A stretch of DNA of 64,000 nt from Pseudomonas sp. P5_109. Its GTDB lineage: Bacteria; Pseudomonadota; Gammaproteobacteria; Pseudomonadales; Pseudomonadaceae. Below are positions 53,635 to 64,000 of the stretch, one piece after another. The position numbers were made by a program, and so were the translations under genes. The notes beneath the pieces were generated by a model. It searched no databases. It saw nothing but the letters and a program-made list of their open reading frames with translations, and was not told where the DNA came from. Where the stretch lies: positions 5,407,501-5,471,500 of the forward strand of contig NZ_CP125380.1 in the NCBI RefSeq assembly GCF_034009455.1, read 5' to 3'. How positions within the stretch are numbered: the stretch's first letter is position 1; each line of letters starts with the position of its first letter.

Positions 53635-54645
53635 TCAGGCCAGGTTTTCGTCGGTGGTCGGTACGACCAGAATGCCGGCACGCAAGCCGTTCTTCACCTT
53701 GGGATTCGGGAAGATGATCCGGGCGCCCTCCTCCTCGATGATCCAGCGGGTATTGGCGATGTCTTCCGCCAGCAGGTAACCCACTTCCAGCTCGGAGAAA
53801 TTCTCGATGTCCGCCGGCAGGTTCAGGCGGAAACTGTCGCTGTGCTTGATGATTTCCCGTGCCACGCTGTACAGCTGCAACCCGTCCAGTGCATCTTCCG
53901 TCAGTTCCGGTTCAGTGCCTTCGATGATCTGCTTGAGGCGCGCCTCCAGCAGCGAGACATTGACCCCGGCGTTCTGCCCGAACGGCCGCGCCTTGCCCAA
54001 TTCCAGCGTAAAGGCCTCGGCACCGAGCTTGTCGTAGGTGTAGGAGCTGAACACGATGGACGGCTTGTTCTGCAGCAACACCGCTTCCATGCCGGCGGCG
54101 CGCAGACGCGCCAGTTCCTGACGCGAATGCTGGCGGCCTTCTTTCCACGGATACAAGGCGAACTGCTCGATTTTCGAGCCACGAATTGCCGTGTGCAGGT
54201 CGTAGTGCAACCGCTGACGGTCCGGCAGGCTGAAGAAGCTGGCGGCCAGACGCTCCAGTTCACAGGCGCGCAGGGCTTCGCAACCGCTGCTTTGTTCGTG
54301 ACGGCCATTGAACAGCCGATTGACGTCCTGCTCGATAAAACGCTCGCCCTTGCGAATCGCTTCAGGATTGCCAAACAGGAACAGAATACGTGCGCGCGGC
54401 TTCAAGTCGCCGCGGGCGATGTCGTGCAACAGGCGATCGAGCAATTCGATCGGCGCTGTTTCATTGCCATGGATCCCCGCCGACAGCAGCAGGTCCAGGC
54501 CATTGTCACGCGCTTCAGGTGGCCGGACTTCCAGCGCACCTTCGCTCAACCAGCGCATGCGCACGCCTTCGACAGTCAGTTGAGTCTTCTCCGCCGGTTC
54601 GCGGCCGGCGAGGGTCAGTTCAAGCAGTTTGCCGAGGGCGAGCAT
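53635..54645 (-). CDS. astE: Succinylglutamate desuccinylase
   Basis: Last enzyme of the arginine succinyltransferase pathway: succinylglutamate to glutamate and succinate. The 336 residues show the M14-type zinc site in [18 protein letters not shown] and [12 protein letters not shown], and the substrate Arg in [26 protein letters not shown] lies before the ATG at 54645. It is the last gene of the aru operon (aruE in Pseudomonas naming). Confidence 0.95.
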   Translation of the reverse strand: MLALGKLLELTLAGREPAEKTQLTVEGVRMRWLSEGALEVRPPEARDNGLDLLLSAGIHGNETAPIELLDRLLHDIARGDLKPRARILFLFGNPEAIRKGERFIEQDVNRLFNGRHEQSSGCEALRACELERLAASFFSLPDRQRLHYDLHTAIRGSKIEQFALYPWKEGRQHSRQELARLRAAGMEAVLLQNKPSIVFSSYTYDKLGAEAFTLELGKARPFGQNAGVNVSLLEARLKQIIEGTEPELTEDALDGLQLYSVAREIIKHSDSFRLNLPADIENFSELEVGYLLAEDIANTRWIIEEEGARIIFPNPKVKNGLRAGILVVPTTDENLA

Positions 54646-54657
54646 AGAGCGGTTTCC

Positions 54658-54945
54658 TTAGTGATCGTGGTTGCAATCCGGGCCGTGAACGTGTTCCTCG
54701 TCGGTGAGGTCGGCAGGTTCCATCTCCAGTTGCAGACTTACCAGATTAGTCGCCAATGGGCGCAGCAGCAGGTTGGCGTATTCGGCATCGCCTTCTTCGA
54801 CGTCCACGCCGATCAGCAACTGACCACGGCCGTCCTGCTGGATCCACAGCTCTTTGCCTTGCCACATGACCGCGACACGGGTACAGGAAGTCTCCAGTTG
54901 CGTGCCGTCGGTGTCTTCAAGGATCAGCTGCAGGGTATCGCTCAT
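54658..54945 (-). CDS. Small conserved protein of the aru operon with His/Cys-rich tail
   Basis: 95 residues, sometimes labelled 'topoisomerase II' in databases without support. The body is mostly beta (TRVAVMWQGKELWIQQDGRGQLLIGVDVEEG). The C-terminus HVHGPDCNHDH looks able to bind a metal. The ATG at 54945 gives MSDTLQLILEDTDG; the longer frame runs through an intergenic hairpin. It lies 12 bases before astE and 61 after astB, and I recall the same position in P. aeruginosa, so it belongs to the operon. A role in delivering zinc to AstE is only a guess. Confidence 0.8.
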   Translation of the reverse strand: MSDTLQLILEDTDGTQLETSCTRVAVMWQGKELWIQQDGRGQLLIGVDVEEGDAEYANLLLRPLATNLVSLQLEMEPADLTDEEHVHGPDCNHDH

Positions 54946-54975
54946 GTCTTTACGCTCTCGTTTGAGATGAAGCGA

Positions 54976-54999
54976 CGCGCTGCCATGCAAGGCAGCGCG
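54976..54999. other. Intercistronic hairpin between astB and the small gene
   Basis: CGCGCTGCC-ATGCAA-GGCAGCGCG, a perfect 9-base stem without a T tract. It is probably an RNA stability or processing hairpin inside the operon. Confidence 0.6.
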
Positions 55000-55006
55000 C
55001 CGTCGA

Positions 55007-56353
55007 TCAATTGATCTGGAATGGATAAACCGCGCCCAGTTTAAGGATTTGCGTCAGTTCATCCAGTGCCGTCCGGCACTCAAGCAGCAATTGCGGGTCC
55101 GCCAGATCGTTTTCGGTCATGCGGTCGCGGTAGTGCTTCTCGACCCATTCGGTCAGAGTGCCGTACAACGGTGCCGTCATGATAACCCCTGGGTTGACGG
55201 CCGCCAGTTCGGTTTCGTTGAGTGCGACGCGCAACCGCAGGCAAGCCGGGCCACCGCCGTTCTGCATGCTCTGCTTGAGATCGAAGACTTTCACTTCGCG
55301 GATCAGCCCGCCGGAGCTGGTCAAACCCTGCAGGTATTGCCAGACACGCTCGTTGCCACGGCATTCTTCCGGCACGATCAACAGCATGGAGCCGTCAGGA
55401 CGCGACAGCAGTTGGCTATTGAACAGGTAGGAACGAACGGCGTCTTCCACGCTTACCGCGGAACGCGGTACGCAGACCGACTGAAATTTCCCACCGGCTT
55501 TGGCGAGTTTGCCCTGCAACTCGGCCAGCATCTTTTCGGTCTCGAGGAACGCGTCCTCGTGATAGAACAGCACTTCGCCGTTACCGACGGCGATCACGTC
55601 GTTGTGGAACACGCCCTGATCGATCACCGACGGGTTCTGCTGGGCGTAGACCACGCCGTCATCGCTCAAGCCGTGCAAACGGGCAACGGCCTGGGACGCT
55701 TCAAGGGTCTGGCGCGCAGGGTACTTCTGTGGTGCCGGGTAGCGGGTGTCGAACGCGCTGCGGCCGAACACGAAGAACTCGACGCCGGCTTCGCCATACT
55801 CACGGCAGAAACGCGTGTGGTTGGCCGCGCCTTCGTCACCGAACTGCGCCACGGCCGGCAAGGCGGCGTGGTGGGCGAAGTGTTGCTGGTCAGCGAACAT
55901 CGCCCCCAGCACGCGGCTGGTAGTCGGGTGTTCGATGCTGCGGTGATATTTGCAGTTGAGGTTGGCGGCGGTGAAATGCACGCGACCGTCAGCCGTGTCA
56001 GCGCTCGGGCTGACGGTAGCGGCGTTGGCCACCCACATGCTCGAGGCCGAGCAACTGGCCACCAGCAGCGGCATCGCGTCTTTGGCAGCGCGCTCGATCA
56101 CTTGCGCGTCGGTACCGCCAAAGCCCAGGCGACGCAGTGCGGCCACATCCGGGCGCTCTTGCGGTGCCAGCACGCCTTGCTGGAAACCCATTTCCATCAG
56201 CGCTTTCATCTTCGCCAGGCCTTGCAGCGCAGCTTCCTTGGGGTTGGAAGACTGCTGGCTGTTGCTCTGGGACGCGACGTTGCCGTAGGACAGGCCGCCG
56301 TAGTTATGGGTCGGCCCCACTAGACCGTCAAAATTGACTTCATAGGATTTCAT
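55007..56353 (-). CDS. astB: N-succinylarginine dihydrolase
   Basis: Second step of the pathway: succinylarginine to succinylornithine, CO2 and ammonia. The 448 residues match the AstB family throughout: [26 protein letters not shown], the catalytic Glu/His region ([42 protein letters not shown]) and the nucleophilic Cys in [24 protein letters not shown] precedes the ATG. A 164-base gap with REP sequences separates it from astD. Confidence 0.96.
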   Translation of the reverse strand: MKSYEVNFDGLVGPTHNYGGLSYGNVASQSNSQQSSNPKEAALQGLAKMKALMEMGFQQGVLAPQERPDVAALRRLGFGGTDAQVIERAAKDAMPLLVASCSASSMWVANAATVSPSADTADGRVHFTAANLNCKYHRSIEHPTTSRVLGAMFADQQHFAHHAALPAVAQFGDEGAANHTRFCREYGEAGVEFFVFGRSAFDTRYPAPQKYPARQTLEASQAVARLHGLSDDGVVYAQQNPSVIDQGVFHNDVIAVGNGEVLFYHEDAFLETEKMLAELQGKLAKAGGKFQSVCVPRSAVSVEDAVRSYLFNSQLLSRPDGSMLLIVPEECRGNERVWQYLQGLTSSGGLIREVKVFDLKQSMQNGGGPACLRLRVALNETELAAVNPGVIMTAPLYGTLTEWVEKHYRDRMTENDLADPQLLLECRTALDELTQILKLGAVYPFQIN

Positions 56354-56422
56354 CAGCGAGGCTCCACGAATCTGTTTTTTATAGGCATCAGTAACAAAGG
56401 ATTGGCGGCCGCTTCGCGACCG

Positions 56423-56513
56423 ATCGCTGGCAAGCCAGCTCCTACAGGTTCAGCAGTGTTCACATATTTTGTGTTCGACGCTGTCCTTGTGGGAGCGGGC
56501 TTGCCCGCGAATG
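56423..56513. repeat. Pair of REP halves from different groups
   Basis: ATCGCTGGCAAGCCAGCTCC (56423 onward) belongs to the GTAGGAGC group, while TGTGGGAGCGGGCTTGCCCG (56488 onward) belongs to the GGGAGCGGGC group. They lie in the astD-astB gap. Confidence 0.8.
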
Positions 56514-56517
56514 GGCG

Positions 56518-59009
<2,492 letters not shown>

Positions 59010-59079
59010 GCTATCTCCTCAAACGGGCCGCTTGCGCCACCCGTGAAACTTCGCTGCTTTCTAGGCATCAATTGCGACG

Positions 59080-60099
59080 TTAAACCGCCACCAGGCGCAC
59101 GCTGGCACCCTCGCCGACGCCCAGGGCTTCGGCCGCTTCCAGGTCCAGGGTCACTGGTTTACCCGGTGCGTAATCGAGCTCGAGCATCACTGCGCGGTAA
59201 TCCTGCAACTGGGCATTGGCCACCAGATACTGGCGACCGACACCTTTGACCGGCTCGCCGATCTTCACCGGCACCACACGGCTCTGGGCGATCGAACGGA
59301 TCCCCGAGACGCGGGCATGCAGGGTCGGGCCGCCGTCGAAGATGTCGATGTAGTGATCGGTCTCGAAGCCTTCGCGCATCAGGATGTCGAAGGTGATCTG
59401 CGCCCGCGGGTGCACCTGGCCCATCGCTTCTTGCGCGGAGTCCGGCAGCAGGGGCACGTAGATCGGGTAATGCGGCATCAGTTCGGCGAGAAACGTCCGG
59501 CTCTTCAGGCCGCACAGACGCTCTGCTTCGGCGTAGTTGAGGTCGAAGAAGTTGCGACCGATGGCATCCCAGAATGGCGAGTCGCCGTTTTCATCGCTGT
59601 AACCGACGATCTCGGTCACCACGGAATCGGCAAAACGCTCCGGATGGCTGGCCACGAACAGCAAACGGCCACGGGAATTGAGTTCCGACCACGGCGAACC
59701 CACCAGGTCGCGCTGCACGTAGAAACTGGTCAGCAAGCTGTTGCCGGTCAGGTCGTGGCACTGCGAGAGCACGTGGATCTTGTTGTGAATCTTCAGCTCG
59801 CGCGAAGCGTGCACGAAGGTTTCGTTGCGAAAGCTGTAGAACGGTTCGGAGTAACCGGCCGACGCCACGATGGCCGAGCAACCGACCAGCTTGCCGGTGG
59901 TACTGTCCTCGAGGACGAAAAAGTAACTTTCCTCACCGTTGAAGCTCACTTCGGCGGCGAACGAGGCTTCGCTTGCCGCGATCTTGTCGCTCAGGCGCTC
60001 AACGTCATCCGGCAAGGAAGTGACACCAATCGGACTGTCCGCAGCCAGACGCTGTACCTCGCCCAGATCAGCCATTTGCGCGGGGCGCATCACCAGCAT
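59080..60099 (-). CDS. aruF: Arginine/ornithine succinyltransferase, subunit AruF
   Basis: Companion subunit of AruG. The 339 residues begin MLVMRPAQMADLGEVQRLAADSPIGVTSLPDDVERL and include LTGNSLLTSFYVQRDLVGSPWSELNSRGRLLFVA and GQVHPRAQITFDILMREGF, aligned with the same blocks of AruG. Having two AstA-type subunits instead of one is the Pseudomonas arrangement. AAGGAG supports the ATG at 60099. It is 70 bases upstream of aruG. Confidence 0.95.
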   Translation of the reverse strand: MLVMRPAQMADLGEVQRLAADSPIGVTSLPDDVERLSDKIAASEASFAAEVSFNGEESYFFVLEDSTTGKLVGCSAIVASAGYSEPFYSFRNETFVHASRELKIHNKIHVLSQCHDLTGNSLLTSFYVQRDLVGSPWSELNSRGRLLFVASHPERFADSVVTEIVGYSDENGDSPFWDAIGRNFFDLNYAEAERLCGLKSRTFLAELMPHYPIYVPLLPDSAQEAMGQVHPRAQITFDILMREGFETDHYIDIFDGGPTLHARVSGIRSIAQSRVVPVKIGEPVKGVGRQYLVANAQLQDYRAVMLELDYAPGKPVTLDLEAAEALGVGEGASVRLVAV

Positions 60100-60163
60100 G
60101 GTGTCACTCCTTTCTCGTAAAACTCTTATAGGAAAAAACACCGGGTTCACCCTGAAACACCCC

Positions 60164-60248
60164 TTGTAGGAGCCGGCTTGCTGGCGATGGCGGCAGGTTG
60201 ATCGCCGCAAGGCTTTCGGGCCTCATCGCCAGCAAGCCGGCTCCTACA
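60164..60248. repeat. REPIN in the aruC-aruF gap (GTAGGAGCCGGCTTGC group)
   Basis: Arms TGTAGGAGCCGGCTTGCTGG and CCAGCAAGCCGGCTCCTACA are perfect inverse complements. It lies inside the aru operon, after aruC. Confidence 0.9.
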
Positions 60249-60324
60249 GGTGTGGTGAGTCAGAGCGGATCCGGCATACAAAATTGGGTTCGACACCCGA
60301 AAAACTCGGGCGTCGAAGGGACTA

Positions 60325-61713
<1,389 letters not shown>

Positions 61714-61855
61714 TTAACTGGCGGCTGGCGTTTGCGGCAGGTCGCTGTGCTGTAACCGATGCCGATTCAATGAATGCGGTAGATATGTACCGCGTGTCGT
61801 CTGCGTTTACGGGTTTTCCTGACGGTCTCTCAACCGCGATGGTGGACCTATCCGC

Positions 61856-64000
61856 ATGAACACCGAAAATCCCGACATCCCCGAGACCTTCAGGCCCGAC
61901 GCGCATTATCAGCATCTGATGAACGTCATTCCCCCCTGGCTTCGTCAATCGACGCCACAACGGCGCGAAGCGCTGAGCAGCATCAAGCCAGGGTTGCCCA
62001 CCCGCTTGAGGGATATATCTGAAGATCAGCGCGCCGAACTCGGCCAACTCATTAGCTTGCAGACGACAAGCCAGAACCAGGTTGATCTGGCACTGGCGAA
62101 TCTGCTGAACCCCGCAGCCTTCGCCGAACCCATGCTCAAGGGCGCACTCAAGACACGTTTCGGCCTGGAAGCGGACGTCAGTAACATCTTTGTGCGTCTT
62201 TACATTCCCGCGCACATACCCTGGTTGCGCCTGAAGTCCGGGGCCGCACGCACCTGGACCGTATCGCTGCTGGATGCCGCGTTGCACAACTTCGAAAGCG
62301 CCGAAACCGAAGCCGACGCCTTTGAGTCCGCCTCGACTTACATCTCGGCGCCCTCTTCCACCGGACAGTTCAGTACCCTGCCCCTGATTCTGGAAAAGAT
62401 GCCCATCGCGGCGTTCACCCGGCTTTGCCGCGAGCTCGACATTGGCGAGCGCTATAAAAGTTACCTGGAAGACAATCTGGGCATCAGCAACCCGGTGGCC
62501 GCGGCGATCCTGCAACCGAAAATTCGCGAAAGCCAAAAAACCGCGCTGACCGCTGCCCTGCATATGGCGCAGATGCAAAACCTGCTGGCCAGCGACGTAC
62601 ATCAGTTGCTCACCGCTGCGCACGGACAATCCTGGAAACCTCATGAACTGACCATCATGAATGCCCGCCTGACCGGCATCGTGCTGTTCGCCCCGGAACT
62701 GGAGCGCGCCCGCGAAGCGGTGCGGGTAGTGGCCTGGATTCCTGACGACCCCGAGCATCCAATCAAGGAATACCCCTCATCGGCGGCATTCGCCGAGGAA
62801 CTGAGCCAGCGATTGCGGGAGCCCGACTACCAACAGTTTTTCAGTCGTTTTATCAATCATGAAGACCGCGGTTACTTCTTCGCCGAGCTGAACAACAGGC
62901 TCGACCCCATCACCTGGCAACCGGTCCCGCCTGGCGATCCACGGCCGACCTGGAGAGAAAGCCCCAACCAGCGCCCCGATCTGCAAATGGCAGTCATACC
63001 GATCGGAGGCGACCTGTGGGTTCATCTCTATCAACGCAAACTCGACAAGATCCTCAATGATGCCCGCGTCATCGCAGTGTCGACGGCCACGGTCGACCGC
63101 AAGGCCCGATGGGCTTTATGGGACTCCTTCACGGAAATCGCTTCGGCACTGCTGAACATCGCCGCCTTCATCGCTTTGCCGTTTGTACCCTTTCTTGGCG
63201 AGCTGATGCTGGCTTACATTGCCTATCAGCTGGTTGAGGAGACATTCGAAGGTGTTGTCGACTGGGCAGAAGGCCTGACCAGCGAAGCCTTCGAGCATTT
63301 CATGGGGATGGTTGAATCTGCAGTGCAACTGGGCACTTTTGCGGCAGGAGGCGCGATTGCCGCCAACGAGTTTCGCGCGGTCCTGCCCCGGGAAGTCGTG
63401 CAATTCATCGACCGCTTCAACTCGGTGAAACGCCCCGATGGCCAAACCCGCTATTGGAAACCCGATCTGACGTTTTACGAACAAAGCGTCGCGATTGCCA
63501 AAGACGCGAAACCCGACGCGACGGGACTGCACGCCCATCAAGGCAAAACCCTGCTGACGCTGGAAAACAGCCTTTACTCAGTGACCGAAGATCCACTGAC
63601 CGGGCAGCATCGCATCCAGCACCCCACTCGTCCCGACGCTTACCAACCGGCCCTAAAGCATAACGGCAATGGGGCCTGGCAAACCGAGCTCGACCAGCCG
63701 CTGACCTGGGACCAGGCCACCCTGCTGCGACGCATCGGTCCGGACATGCAGCGTTTTTCGCCGACCGAGCGCGAGCGCATCCTCAGCATCAGCGGCTGCC
63801 ACGAAAACGCTTTGCGCAAGATGCATGTCAACACTGAACAGGTACCGCCACTGCTGGCCGACACACTCAAACGCTTCAAGATCGATCAGGACCTGCAGAT
63901 TTTCATCGAGAGAATCGGCAGCGAACGTCCAGAGCAATACCTGCAGGCCGATCCGGTCATGCAACTGGAGTTGCTGTGCGACTACGGTGACTGGCCAGCG
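61856..64000 (+). CDS. Giant DUF6543 (dermonecrotic-toxin-like) protein, 5' part
   Basis: An open frame of 715 codons runs off the window. The segment FVRLYIPAHIPWLRLKSGAARTWTVSLLDAALHNFE is typical of the large Pseudomonas DUF6543 proteins, which often exceed 1500 residues and may end in leucine-rich repeats and a NEL-type E3 ubiquitin ligase domain. Around residues 420-460 a hydrophobic double segment (SALLNIAAFIALPFVPFLGELMLAYIAYQLV) could insert in a membrane. No signal peptide is seen. GGTGGA before the ATG at 61856 is a weak ribosome site. The function is inferred from the family; the C-terminal domains are not visible. Confidence 0.8.
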   Translation, partial: MNTENPDIPETFRPDAHYQHLMNVIPPWLRQSTPQRREALSSIKPGLPTRLRDISEDQRAELGQLISLQTTSQNQVDLALANLLNPAAFAEPMLKGALKTRFGLEADVSNIFVRLYIPAHIPWLRLKSGAARTWTVSLLDAALHNFESAETEADAFESASTYISAPSSTGQFSTLPLILEKMPIAAFTRLCRELDIGERYKSYLEDNLGISNPVAAAILQPKIRESQKTALTAALHMAQMQNLLASDVHQLLTAAHGQSWKPHELTIMNARLTGIVLFAPELERAREAVRVVAWIPDDPEHPIKEYPSSAAFAEELSQRLREPDYQQFFSRFINHEDRGYFFAELNNRLDPITWQPVPPGDPRPTWRESPNQRPDLQMAVIPIGGDLWVHLYQRKLDKILNDARVIAVSTATVDRKARWALWDSFTEIASALLNIAAFIALPFVPFLGELMLAYIAYQLVEETFEGVVDWAEGLTSEAFEHFMGMVESAVQLGTFAAGGAIAANEFRAVLPREVVQFIDRFNSVKRPDGQTRYWKPDLTFYEQSVAIAKDAKPDATGLHAHQGKTLLTLENSLYSVTEDPLTGQHRIQHPTRPDAYQPALKHNGNGAWQTELDQPLTWDQATLLRRIGPDMQRFSPTERERILSISGCHENALRKMHVNTEQVPPLLADTLKRFKIDQDLQIFIERIGSERPEQYLQADPVMQLELLCDYGDWPA

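Overview
The window is a continuous stretch of chromosome from a fluorescent-group Pseudomonas (P. fluorescens lineage). GacS, OprH/PhoP/PhoQ, AmrZ, RsmA and the split arginine succinyltransferase genes aruF/aruG are typical of the genus. The gene order matches several blocks I recall from P. aeruginosa (gacS-ldhA beside pirRS; oprH-phoP-phoQ-dctA; the RstAB-like pair beside nrdA; cheR-cheV-flgA-flgM-flgN-flgZ up to a pauA gene; aruC-F-G-D-B-E), but here the blocks are joined differently. About sixteen REP/REPIN palindromes of three sequence groups fill the spaces between genes. No RAYT transposase gene is visible.

Layout. 1-6811: a PirRS-like two-component system (kinase cut by the window edge), divergent gacS, ldhA, and a zinc-ribbon protein coupled to a META-domain lipoprotein. 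7010-13580: TlpA-like thioredoxin, arsC-wrbA-DUF2069 operon, a Tag-type glycosylase, ttcA, Yip1 protein, SprT metalloprotease and a CaiB/BaiF CoA-transferase. 13725-23649: dctA with a sigma-54 promoter and paired enhancer-like palindromes, an AraC regulator, oprH-phoP-phoQ, dienelactone hydrolase, an Sfp-type phosphopantetheinyl transferase and an RstAB-like system. 24387-27281: nrdA with a long structured leader. 27458-40368: flagellar and chemotaxis genes (flgBCDE, cheV-cheR, flgA, flgMN, flgZ), an intact IS4 element, an MFS transporter, a PauA-like gamma-glutamylpolyamine synthetase, and a small histidine kinase coupled to a REC-TPR response regulator. 42312-48645: four tRNA genes, two small unknown proteins, amrZ, mgtE, a small exported protein, rsmA/csrA and lysC. 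48738-53491: alaS, ltaE, FMN riboswitch and ribH. 53635-61545: the aru/ast arginine succinyltransferase operon with two ArgR-type sites. 61856-end: the first 715 codons of a very large DUF6543 (dermonecrotic-toxin-like) protein.

How it works together. The window holds both ends of the Gac/Rsm pathway (GacS and RsmA), five two-component systems, several motility regulators (FlgM, FlgZ, AmrZ, CheV/CheR) and pathways for C4-dicarboxylates, polyamines and arginine. This is a lifestyle-switching, nutrient-scavenging chromosomal region rather than a genomic island.

The most distinctive observations are: a full-length IS4 copy (1426 bp, 11-bp target duplication) inserted exactly in the terminator downstream of cheR; four PhoP half-sites at exact 11-bp spacing before oprH; a sigma-54 promoter that would make flgA mRNA almost leaderless; a candidate sRNA between the IS and flgB; two enhancer-like palindromes 41 bp apart before dctA; and the truncated DUF6543 giant gene. 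I saw no CRISPR array, prophage or obvious anti-phage island.
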